From positions 1 through 5,493 of the forward strand of contig CAIVHI010000251.1 of assembly GCA_903905685.1 (NCBI GenBank): a stretch of 5,493 nucleotides of DNA. The letters run 5' to 3'. The translations under genes and the position numbers were made by a program. Under the pieces are notes generated by a model. The model saw nothing but the letters and a program-made list of their open reading frames with translations. It had not been told where the DNA came from and did not search any database. Positions 1 through 5,493 of this stretch are shown here, in pieces; the stretch's first letter is position 1; every line of letters starts with the position of its first letter. The DNA comes from an uncultured Bacteroidota bacterium (GTDB lineage Bacteria; Bacteroidota; Bacteroidia; Chitinophagales; Chitinophagaceae).

Positions 1-358
1 GCTATTCTTTTGGCACGAGTTGGAGCGGCAAATCAGGATTGAGGGGAAGGTATCGAAGGTGGACTATGAAGTAAGCGATACCTATTTTGAATCTCGACCC
101 CACGGGAGCAAGCTTGGTGCTTGGGCATCGCCACAAAGCAAGGAAATAGCCACGCGCCAATTTCTTGACTTGAATTATGAAAAATACCGGAAAGAGTTTT
201 CCGAAATCAAAATTCCCAGACCCGCCCATTGGGGTGGTTATAGGATTGAACCGACGAGAATGGAATTTTGGCAGGGAAGGCCAAGCCGGATGCACGATCG
301 CATCTTATTTGTTAGAAACGGCGTTTTGGGCTGGAAGAAGGCCCGTTTGGCTCCTTGA
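1..358 (+). CDS. pdxH: Pyridoxamine/pyridoxine 5'-phosphate oxidase, C-terminal part (5' end outside window)
   Basis: This is the last ~118 residues of PdxH, the cytoplasmic FMN-dependent oxidase that converts pyridoxine or pyridoxamine 5'-phosphate to pyridoxal 5'-phosphate (last step of B6 synthesis and salvage). The frame is open from base 2, with base 1 ending a codon, and stops with TGA at 356-358. Visible motifs in order: FFWHELERQIRIEG, YFESRPHGSKLGAW, IPRPAHWGGYR, EFWQG, SRMHDR (284-301) and the terminal RLAP. By comparison with E. coli PdxH as I recall it, the Tyr, Arg and Ser of YFESRPHGS match the PLP-phosphate ligands, and the Arg and His of RMHDR match the active-site pair. All expected C-terminal residues are present, so the gene looks functional. 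The family is about 210-220 residues long, so roughly half lies upstream. No Rho-independent terminator is visible after the stop. Confidence 0.96.
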   Translation, partial: LFFWHELERQIRIEGKVSKVDYEVSDTYFESRPHGSKLGAWASPQSKEIATRQFLDLNYEKYRKEFSEIKIPRPAHWGGYRIEPTRMEFWQGRPSRMHDRILFVRNGVLGWKKARLAP

Positions 359-480
359 TTGGTAGATGGTGAGGATAGTGGATGATTTGGGAGTAATTCG
401 AATGTTAGTGAAATAACGGATTTGGCGGACACTTTCAGGTTCCGCTGAATGATAATGCATGTAATAAACCCACGTGACAA

Positions 481-504
481 GGATTACCCCTTGACGCGTA
501 ATCC
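481..504. repeat. Perfect 7-bp inverted repeat just upstream of the histidine kinase gene
   Basis: GGATTAC (481-487) and GTAATCC (498-504) are exact reverse complements separated by 10 bases. The right arm ends 8 bases before the ATG at 513. It could be an operator for a dimeric regulator (arm centres 17 bp apart) or a leader hairpin close to the start codon. There is no T-tract, so it does not look like a pdxH terminator. The rest of 359-512 holds no ORF and no good TAnnTTTG promoter match. The repeat itself is certain; its function is inference. Confidence 0.4.
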
Positions 505-512
505 GTCTCTTG

Positions 513-1907
513 ATGAAGAAAAGGATACTCACCATCATCACCGCTTTCAGCATTTCATTCATCATAATGATTGCTTTGTCGGTGATATCGATGAACAGGT
601 TCATTACATATGCCTACTACTCTAACTTCTCCGATACCTCGGGTATCATCATCGACAATATTTACCAAGCGGAACTACACCTCAGGGACATTGACCGGGC
701 CGAGCGCGGTTATATGATAACCCGCGACACGATGTTCAGGCGTTACGTATATAATGCCATAGACAGCATGAAAAACGATATCATAGATATCGACCTCCTC
801 ATTGATGACAATCCATTACAGCAGCACTACATCGATTTGTTGAAGGACACCATGGGCTTGAAAATAGGCGCAGTGGTTACCAATGTAAATTTCGTAGATA
901 CCACCAATAGTGAAAACACCTTATCTAGACATTTTTACGAAAGCAGGGGCTATATGTTGGCCTGTAACAGGCTGTTAAAGAAAATACATGGGCTCGAAAA
1001 TAAACGACGGGAGGAACGTCAAAACAGTGAACATATCTATGAAACCCTGACTACTAACACGTTGAGCTATCTCCTCGTGATATTTTGTATTGTTACCTTG
1101 GTGCTTTTCGCGCTAATGATCAAGGAACTTCGGGGAAGAATCAAGTTTCAGGAACAATTGCAGGCCAAGATTGTGGATTTGAAACGGTCTCACGTAGAGT
1201 TGGAGGAAATAGCCTATGCTGCCTCCCACGATTTGCAGGAACCTTTGCGCAAGATTCAGGTTTTCAGCAACATGTTGCTGGTGCAACAGACAGACGATAT
1301 GACCGTAGCCAATCGGGAATCGCTGAAACGCATCAACACCCTGGCCAACCGGATGCAGTTGCTGATTTCCGACCTGTTCAGCCTTACCAGCCTTACCAAA
1401 ATTGACGAAGTAAAAAAAGAAGTGGATTTGAACAAGGTCATTAACTTCCTGACTATTGACATGGAAGAGAAAATCATGGAAAAGAACGCACTGATCGTAG
1501 TAGATTCGCTGCCCAATATTTCGGGCTATGAAAACCAGCTCAAACTACTTTTCAATGCGCTGTTCGACAATGCATTGAAGTTTACCCGCTACAACGTTCA
1601 GCCGGTGGTACGCATATCCGGCAGCATGGTTACCGGTGCCGAGCTCAAAGAGGTGAACCCGAATTTGAAGAACAGGAAGTATCACCAAATCAGCTTCAGC
1701 GACAATGGTATCGGGTTCGACAATGTTTACATGAATAAAATGTTTCGGCTATTCCAACGGCTGCATACCCAAAATTCCGAGTATGTGGGCAAGGGAATTG
1801 GTTTGGCCATTTGCCAACGCGTGGTGACCAATCATGAAGGCTATGTGGTGGCCGATGGTAGGCGCGACGAAGGTGCGACCTTCAAGCTCTACTTTCCGGC
1901 CGACTAG
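513..1907 (+). CDS. Sensor histidine kinase with CHASE3 extracytoplasmic domain
   Basis: A 464-residue inner-membrane histidine kinase. Order: TM helix ~5-27, extracytoplasmic CHASE3-like domain ~35-170 with the signature DRAERGYMITRD at ~61-72, second TM ~184-203, a short linker/coiled coil (KFQEQLQAKIVDLKRS), HisKA dimerization domain with the H box AASHDLQEPLRKI (phosphoacceptor His239), then the HATPase domain. ATP-site boxes are intact: N box LFDNALKF (Asn353), G1 SDNGIGFD (Asp397), F-box region MFRLFQRLH, and G2 GKGIGLAI (~426-433). The H box resembles that of phytochrome-type kinases. There is no PAS, GAF, HAMP or receiver domain. ATG 513 is preferred; the adjacent in-frame TTG at 510 would add one residue. 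No response regulator gene lies beside it, so it is an orphan within this window. The ligand is unknown; CHASE3 family assignment rests on the motif and topology. Confidence 0.93.
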   Translation: MKKRILTIITAFSISFIIMIALSVISMNRFITYAYYSNFSDTSGIIIDNIYQAELHLRDIDRAERGYMITRDTMFRRYVYNAIDSMKNDIIDIDLLIDDNPLQQHYIDLLKDTMGLKIGAVVTNVNFVDTTNSENTLSRHFYESRGYMLACNRLLKKIHGLENKRREERQNSEHIYETLTTNTLSYLLVIFCIVTLVLFALMIKELRGRIKFQEQLQAKIVDLKRSHVELEEIAYAASHDLQEPLRKIQVFSNMLLVQQTDDMTVANRESLKRINTLANRMQLLISDLFSLTSLTKIDEVKKEVDLNKVINFLTIDMEEKIMEKNALIVVDSLPNISGYENQLKLLFNALFDNALKFTRYNVQPVVRISGSMVTGAELKEVNPNLKNRKYHQISFSDNGIGFDNVYMNKMFRLFQRLHTQNSEYVGKGIGLAICQRVVTNHEGYVVADGRRDEGATFKLYFPAD

Positions 1908-1917
1908 TTAATCGGAA

Positions 1918-1935
1918 TGATGCCAAACGGCATTA
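1918..1935 (+). other. Short hairpin between the kinase gene and the next ORF
   Basis: ATGCC (1920-1924) and GGCAT (1929-1933) pair perfectly around an AAAC loop; a G-T wobble and a T-A pair extend the stem to 7 bp. It begins 11 bases after the kinase stop. No run of T follows, so a Rho-independent terminator is unlikely and read-through into the next gene remains possible. It overlaps TAACTTGC (1934-1941), a poor match to the TAnnTTTG promoter element with no clear upstream -33 box. Confidence 0.25.
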
Positions 1936-2035
1936 ACTTGCACCCATGAATCGGCAAGTTCTGCGCCTGCCGACATGTCCAAATATCGTGAGTCGAACAA
2001 CTTCTTTCATAGCCAGTACCTGGAAAGCATCTCCA

Positions 2036-2356
2036 ATGGCCTTTCCATACATCGGCATTTTCCACATTTTTTGCTGGATATGGGTATTATGGGGTCTTAG
2101 GGGCATCCATTTTGGCGTGCCTGAATTGATTTCCATGGGTTCCATAACCGCTTTCTCTGCGGCCTGGCTCGCTATAGTTGGGTTGAAAAAGTGGGGGGCT
2201 TTCGCGTACCTCCTGTTGACGCTGGCGGACGTAGGCTGCTACGTATTGCTGCATAACCCATATGAACGAACGCTTTACGTAAGTGCGATTTTCCCTATAG
2301 ATGCCATTTTCTGCTTTTTCATCTTGTTCTACTTTAAACGGTTCACCCAAAAATGA
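2036..2356 (+). CDS. Small four-helix integral membrane protein of unknown function
   Basis: A 106-residue hydrophobic protein with four predicted membrane helices at about 4-22, 31-50, 53-72 and 80-100, short polar loops (GLKKWG; LHNPYERTL) and a basic C-terminal tail (FKRFTQK). I do not recognise a named family. The start is uncertain. ATG 2036 places the first helix at the N-terminus as expected. An in-frame ATG at 1946 would add 30 residues that look unlike a membrane protein N-terminus. Another frame starting at ATG 1975 also encodes plausible protein sequence up to a stop at 2100 (see findings). The stop overlaps the next gene by four bases (ATGA at 2353-2356), implying translational coupling with the BtuF-like protein. 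With four helices in ~100 residues it could be a sensor, small carrier or accessory protein, but nothing in the sequence decides this. Confidence 0.72.
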   Translation: MAFPYIGIFHIFCWIWVLWGLRGIHFGVPELISMGSITAFSAAWLAIVGLKKWGAFAYLLLTLADVGCYVLLHNPYERTLYVSAIFPIDAIFCFFILFYFKRFTQK

Positions 2357-3144
2357 AGATCGAGACTACCGACATGCTCGGGCGCAAAATGGAATTGCAC
2401 CAGCCACCCGAAAGGATTGTTTCGCTGGTACCGTCGGTAACGGAGTTGCTGCACGACCTCGGTTTGGGCGATAGAGTAGTTGGGATAACGAAATTCTGCG
2501 TGAAACCCGAATCTTGGTTCCGGTCCAAAACTCGGATTGGAGGCACAAAAGACGTCAAAATCGAAAAAGTATTGTCGCTCAAACCCGATTTTGTCTTAGC
2601 CAATCGGGAAGAAAACGTGAAAACACAGGTAGAGGCCATTTCGGCAAACGTACCCGTTTGGGTAAGCAACGTTGTGGACCTCGAGTCGGCATTGGAAATG
2701 ATAAAAGCCACATCGGAGCTAACAGGCAGGGAGGCGGCCGGCCAAGATTTGCTGGCCGCAGTACGCTCTGCATTGGAATTGGCCTACACCCCACCCCGCC
2801 CAACGACTACCCTCTATGCCATATGGCGCAACCCGTGGATGTTTGCCGGCGGCGGCACCTATATCGATAGCCTCTTGCAAAGATTTGGATTCCGCAACCT
2901 ACTTGCCGACCAACCACGCTACCCTACCCTTACTCCCGAGGACATCGGCAATCATCGTCCCGAGACCATATTACTGTCTTCAGAGCCTTACCCGTTTAAA
3001 CAAAAGCACATAGACGAGCTTGCGGCACTGTGCCCGGAAGCAAGAATACTGTTGGTAGATGGTGAAATGTTTGGCTGGTATGGCAGCCGACTCCAATTTG
3101 CGGTTCCTTACCTTGCAGGCCTTCGCAGAAGTATTGAGACATGA
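2353..3144 (+). CDS. BtuF-like class III substrate-binding-fold protein (cobalamin/metal-chelate type), no export signal
   Basis: A 263-residue protein of the periplasmic-binding-protein-2 family (BtuF/FhuD type; 'helical backbone metal receptor'). Family signs: an N-terminal lobe opening with PERIVSLVPSVTELLHDLGL (~19-38) followed by RVVGIT, KPDFVLA (~77-83), a long connecting helix (~111-145), and a C-terminal lobe with MFAGGGTYIDSLLQRFG (~163-179), RYPTLTPEDI and PETILLSSEPYPF. Relatives bind vitamin B12, haem or iron chelates and pass them to an ABC permease. The start is secure: an in-frame stop (TAA 2335-2337) lies just upstream, and ATG 2353 sits in the ATGA overlap. The mature fold therefore begins almost at Met1, with no signal peptide or lipobox. 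No permease or ATPase gene is nearby. Substrate specificity cannot be read from the sequence. Confidence 0.87.
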   Translation: MKIETTDMLGRKMELHQPPERIVSLVPSVTELLHDLGLGDRVVGITKFCVKPESWFRSKTRIGGTKDVKIEKVLSLKPDFVLANREENVKTQVEAISANVPVWVSNVVDLESALEMIKATSELTGREAAGQDLLAAVRSALELAYTPPRPTTTLYAIWRNPWMFAGGGTYIDSLLQRFGFRNLLADQPRYPTLTPEDIGNHRPETILLSSEPYPFKQKHIDELAALCPEARILLVDGEMFGWYGSRLQFAVPYLAGLRRSIET

Positions 3145-3218
3145 GCTTGTTTAAAAAGCAACGCATAGCCATAGCACAACGCTTAACTGCTCCGATTGCG
3201 GTGGCAAGATTTGTCTAA
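3141..3218 (+). CDS. Possible micro-ORF (25 residues), coupled by ATGA to the BtuF-like gene
   Basis: ATG at 3141-3143 overlaps the TGA stop of the preceding gene and opens a 25-codon frame ending in TAA (3216-3218). The peptide begins MSLFKKQRIAIAQRL and ends in a hydrophobic stretch (PIAVARFV); it has several Lys/Arg and no acidic residues. I recognise no family. The overlap is the same kind used by the gene before it, which is the only positive evidence; an ATGA overlap can easily occur by chance. It ends just before the promoter of the next gene. Confidence 0.2.
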   Translation: MSLFKKQRIAIAQRLTAPIAVARFV

Positions 3219-3237
3219 CCCCAAAACGCTACCTTTG
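3210..3237 (+). promoter_or_regulatory. Bacteroidetes-type promoter for the heparinase-like gene
   Basis: TACCTTTG at 3230-3237 is a perfect match to the Bacteroidetes -7 consensus TAnnTTTG. TTTG at 3210-3213 is a candidate -33 element, but the 16-nt spacer is a little shorter than the usual ~17-23. Transcription would start at about 3241-3245, giving a leader of roughly 20-30 nt to the ATGs at 3262 and 3271. This argues against using the upstream in-frame TTG at 3196 as the start. Confidence 0.6.
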
Positions 3238-3261
3238 CGGGCAAATGTTTGCGACGAACCG

Positions 3262-5160
3262 ATGGTCCCCATGCTGAATAAATTGAAACTCGCGGCAAAC
3301 TTGGCGGCCAATATGGGCAGCAGGTACTTGCTTTTCAGGATATCGCATGAGTTGAAAAAAAAGACGGGGCTATTGAAGAAGAAATTTCCGGTATCGCCGC
3401 CTTTCCGCACCTACCTCACCTTACAACAATGGAAAGACCAACCTTCGGTATTTTTCTTTCGCGACCGCGAATCGCTGGTATTAAAAAGGCAACCTACCGA
3501 TTTGCTTAAACAGGGGTTCGAGAACCTCCGTGCGGGCAAATTCCTGATGTTCAACAGTTTCGAGATGCCATTGGGTGTGGATTACGACTGGGTGACCAAC
3601 CCCGATACTGGCTTTCGCTACGACGTTCGTAAACATTGGACGGAGATACCCGACTTGTCGAAAGAAGCTGGCGACATCAAGTATGTATGGGAAAAATCGC
3701 GCTTTTCGTTTTTGTATGACGTCATCAGGTACGACTACCATCACGGTGAAGACTGCGCCGAATTTGTGTTCGCGGAAATGCTCGGGTGGATAAAGTGCAA
3801 CCCCATAAACTGCGGCCCAAATTACCGTTGCAGCCAAGAAATCGCCTTACGGGTAATGAATTGGACCTTCGCCCTGCACTACTACCGCAACAGTGCCGCG
3901 CTAACGGAAGCTGTGTTTGCGCAGATACAATTTGCTATCTATTGGCAATTGCACCACGTCTACCACAACATCCATTTCTCACGCATAGCCGTCCGCAACA
4001 ACCACGCCATCACGGAGAGCCTGATGCTTTATCTGTCGGGCATATTGTATCCCAGTATGCCCGGCACAACCAAATATATGGAGCAAGGCAAGAAGTGGCT
4101 GGAGCAAGAAATTGATTATCAAGTATATAGCGACGGAACATTTTTGCAGTTCTCCATGAACTACCACCGTGTGGTGGTGCAATTGCTGACTTGGGCCATT
4201 GTGCTGGCAGATAAAAACGGCCACAGATTTGCGCCCATGTTATACGACCGTGCCGAGCAATCGGTCAAGTTTTTGGCTGCCTGTATGGATACCGCGTCCG
4301 GACAGCTGCCCAACTATGGCAACAATGACGGTGCGCTGTTCTTCAAACTGTCTGAGGCCGATTATCGCGACTACCGCACGCAGTTGCAAGGATTGGCACA
4401 TGCCTTGGGTATGACGATACCCTCCATTGGGGTTGTAGAAGAAGTGCAATGGTACGGACTACCCACGCGGCTCGAAAAGGAATGGAAGGTACCCGACGGT
4501 ATTCATTCGTTTCCCGAAGGCGGCTATTATTTGATTCGGGAAAAAGGGGTGCTAACCTTCATCCGCTGCGGCAACCACCGCGACCGCCCCCACCAAGCCG
4601 ACAACCTGCACTTAGACATTTGGGTGAACGGGGTGAATGTGTTGCTAGACGCCGGCAGTTATAAATACAATACCGACGAGGCCACTTCGCGGTATTTTTC
4701 CGGCACCCAATCGCACAACACCGTCATGCTGGGCAAAACTGACCAGATGCTGAAGGGGGGGCGGTTTATTTGGTATTACTGGACGCAGGCGAAGAACGCG
4801 ACGGTGGTGGAAACCGATACCGCCTACCGTTTTGAAGGGGCGATATCTGCATTTCGGCATGTAGGCAATGGTATCGTTCATCGCAGAACGGTGGAAAAAG
4901 CCAGGGGGTCCAACGTGTGGTCGGTCACCGATTCCATCGATTCCAAACCGGAATCACACCCGCTTCGCCAACTTTGGCATTTGCCGCAGGCGGGCACCGA
5001 AGATGTTGTAATAACTGCCCAAGAAGGCGAAACGCCATTGGCGGCCCAAGAAGGCACGGGCTGGGAATCCTCGAAATATGGGCTGAAGGCGGCTACACGC
5101 GAAGTGGTGTTTACGGCCTCGGGCAATTCCATCGCGACCCAAATTGCAATCAAGGGTTAA
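3262..5160 (+). CDS. Heparinase II/III-family protein (predicted polysaccharide lyase-like)
   Basis: A ~632-residue protein with an N-terminal (alpha/alpha)-toroid and a C-terminal beta-sandwich of the heparinase II/III type. These lyases cleave uronate-containing polysaccharides by beta-elimination; the substrate here is unknown. Motifs (numbered from ATG 3262): GPNYRCSQEIALRVMNW ~185-201, RNNHAITE (Asn247, His248), FSMNYHR (Tyr301), RPHQADNLHLDIWVNG ~443-458, LLDAGSYKYN ~461-470 and FSGTQSHNTV ~479-488. The Asn247-Tyr301 spacing of 54 equals that of catalytic Asn240/Tyr294 as I recall them for Pedobacter heparinase III. The usual HAD motif reads QAD, so the third catalytic residue is unclear. 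No signal peptide is seen: the N-terminus (LNKLKLAANLAANMGSRYLL) is amphipathic and basic. ATG 3262 or 3271 is the likely start, downstream of the promoter. No SusC/SusD or other carbohydrate genes are adjacent. Confidence 0.9.
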   Translation: MVPMLNKLKLAANLAANMGSRYLLFRISHELKKKTGLLKKKFPVSPPFRTYLTLQQWKDQPSVFFFRDRESLVLKRQPTDLLKQGFENLRAGKFLMFNSFEMPLGVDYDWVTNPDTGFRYDVRKHWTEIPDLSKEAGDIKYVWEKSRFSFLYDVIRYDYHHGEDCAEFVFAEMLGWIKCNPINCGPNYRCSQEIALRVMNWTFALHYYRNSAALTEAVFAQIQFAIYWQLHHVYHNIHFSRIAVRNNHAITESLMLYLSGILYPSMPGTTKYMEQGKKWLEQEIDYQVYSDGTFLQFSMNYHRVVVQLLTWAIVLADKNGHRFAPMLYDRAEQSVKFLAACMDTASGQLPNYGNNDGALFFKLSEADYRDYRTQLQGLAHALGMTIPSIGVVEEVQWYGLPTRLEKEWKVPDGIHSFPEGGYYLIREKGVLTFIRCGNHRDRPHQADNLHLDIWVNGVNVLLDAGSYKYNTDEATSRYFSGTQSHNTVMLGKTDQMLKGGRFIWYYWTQAKNATVVETDTAYRFEGAISAFRHVGNGIVHRRTVEKARGSNVWSVTDSIDSKPESHPLRQLWHLPQAGTEDVVITAQEGETPLAAQEGTGWESSKYGLKAATREVVFTASGNSIATQIAIKG

Positions 5161-5197
5161 TTTGGCTCCGTGATGCCGGTGGGGCTTTTAAAGCCAA

Positions 5198-5279
5198 CTG
5201 ACAAAATAGCATGCCTCACGGCTTTTCAAGAAAAATCTGTCACTCCCAACGTGGTAATTGATGCCCAATGCTGACAAAA
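5198..5279. repeat. Direct repeat CTGACAAAA upstream of groES, with an inverted TGTCA between
   Basis: CTGACAAAA occurs at 5198-5206 and again at 5271-5279 on the same strand, 73 bp apart, close to seven helical turns. TGTCA in the opposite orientation lies between them at 5238-5242. Relative to the start site predicted from the sigma-54-like element, the copies sit near -147 and -74, the range where enhancer-binding activators usually bind. These may be activator sites, but nine-base repeats in an AT-rich spacer can arise by chance. Confidence 0.3.
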
Positions 5280-5317
5280 AAGTGCCGGAAATTCTGCCAT
5301 ATTCCGCATTTTCGGGA

Positions 5318-5334
5318 TTGGCATAGAAAGTGCA
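5318..5334 (+). promoter_or_regulatory. Sigma-54-type (-24/-12) promoter candidate for groES
   Basis: TTGGCATAGAAAGTGCA at 5318-5334 fits the RpoN consensus YTGGCACG-N4-TTGCW closely: TTGGCA is intact, GG (5320-5321) and GC (5332-5333) are exactly 10 bases apart, and TGCA is intact. The predicted start lies near 5345, giving a ~36-nt leader to the groES ATG. No CIRCE element and no good TAnnTTTG promoter is visible in 5161-5380. This rests on motif reading only; a sigma-54 promoter would also need an enhancer-binding activator. Confidence 0.55.
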
Positions 5335-5380
5335 ACAGTGGGGTATAACCGTTTTTAAAAACAAAATCAAATCAATAGTT

Positions 5381-5493
5381 ATGACTAAAAACGTAAACAT
5401 TACCCCACTGCACGACAGAGTGATTGTAAAACCCGCAGCTGCCGAAGAAAGGACAGCAGGTGGCATCATCATCCCCGACACCGCCAAGGAAAA
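5381..5493 (+). CDS. groES: Co-chaperonin GroES (Cpn10), N-terminal part (3' end outside window)
   Basis: The first 37 residues of GroES, the seven-subunit cytoplasmic lid that binds GroEL and closes its folding chamber. The start reads MTKNVNITPLHDRVIVKP, the typical N-terminal strand, followed by the mobile loop AAAEERTAGGIIIPDTAKE. The hydrophobic III before Pro32 occupies the GroEL-binding position. The family is about 90-100 residues long, so some 60 residues lie beyond the window; groEL would be expected next but cannot be seen. ATG 5381 is the only sensible start: its leader is A-rich with no Shine-Dalgarno sequence, as is usual in Bacteroidota. A sigma-54-type element lies ~50-60 bases upstream. 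Confidence 0.97.
   Translation, partial: MTKNVNITPLHDRVIVKPAAAEERTAGGIIIPDTAKE

Noticed and set aside
10..26. TTGGCACG at the window start resembles a sigma-54 -24 box.
   Set aside because: It lies inside pdxH codons (FWHELER), and the -12 GC is not at the required 10-base spacing.
422..437. TTGGCGGACACTTTCA in the spacer before the histidine kinase resembles a sigma-54 promoter.
   Set aside because: The -12 dinucleotide at N10 is CA instead of the essential GC, and the -24 box is also imperfect.
1379..1396. Tandem 9-bp duplication CAGCCTTAC x2 in the kinase (SLTSLT).
   Set aside because: The length between the HisKA helix and the following VDLN region looks normal for related kinases, so there is no evidence of a functional insertion.
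5017..5055. In-frame 12-bp direct repeat GCCCAAGAAGGC (5017-5028, 5044-5055) coding AQEG twice.
   Set aside because: It lies in a variable C-terminal beta-sandwich loop; two copies 27 bp apart need no special explanation.
5161..5197. TTGGCT/AGCCAA (5162-5167 / 5192-5197) and the nested GGCTTT/AAAGCC palindrome after the heparinase stop, as a terminator.
   Set aside because: One has a 24-base loop and the other almost no loop; neither is followed by a T-tract.
5188..5487. A 99-codon minus-strand frame opposite groES and its upstream region.
   Set aside because: It overlaps the strongly supported groES start antisense, has no recognisable motif, and looks like a shadow frame.
1..5493. CRISPR array, tRNA/rRNA genes, insertion sequence or attachment site.
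   Set aside because: No repeat-spacer pattern, transposase motif, terminal inverted repeats or RNA-gene signature seen on either strand.

Overview
The window looks like ordinary chromosomal DNA of a member of the Bacteroidota, probably a Cytophagales-like lineage, though the sequence alone does not fix the genus. The signs are: a perfect Bacteroidetes-type -7 promoter element (TACCTTTG, 3230-3237), no Shine-Dalgarno sequences before the starts, a CHASE3 sensor kinase with the ASHDLQEPLRKI-type H box, and a heparinase II/III-type protein of the kind common in this phylum. Every gene I can support is on the + strand.

Layout. (1) 1-358: the 3' part of pdxH (pyridoxamine/pyridoxine 5'-phosphate oxidase), cut by the window edge. 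(2) 359-512: a 154-nt spacer with a perfect 7-bp inverted repeat just before the next start. (3) 513-1907: a complete membrane histidine kinase (TM, CHASE3, TM, HisKA, HATPase) with no response regulator beside it. (4) 2036-2356: a small four-helix membrane protein with an uncertain N-terminus. (5) 2353-3144: a BtuF-like class III substrate-binding-fold protein that overlaps gene 4 by ATGA and has no export signal. (6) 3141-3218: a possible 25-codon ORF, again overlapping by ATGA. (7) 3262-5160: a heparinase II/III-family protein with its own Bacteroidetes promoter. (8) 5161-5380: a 220-nt regulatory region with a sigma-54-type -24/-12 element and a repeated CTGACAAAA box. (9) 5381 to the window end: the first 37 codons of groES, cut by the edge.

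How the parts relate. The small membrane protein and the BtuF-like protein are probably translationally coupled and may be read through from the kinase gene, since no convincing terminator separates them. The heparinase-like gene and groES each appear to have their own promoter. pdxH and groES are housekeeping genes and have no evident functional link to the middle genes.

I do not see a clear new multi-gene system. The points most worth checking are the sigma-54-like promoter in front of groES, the exportless BtuF-like protein coupled to a four-TM protein, and the unresolved reading frame at 1946-2100.
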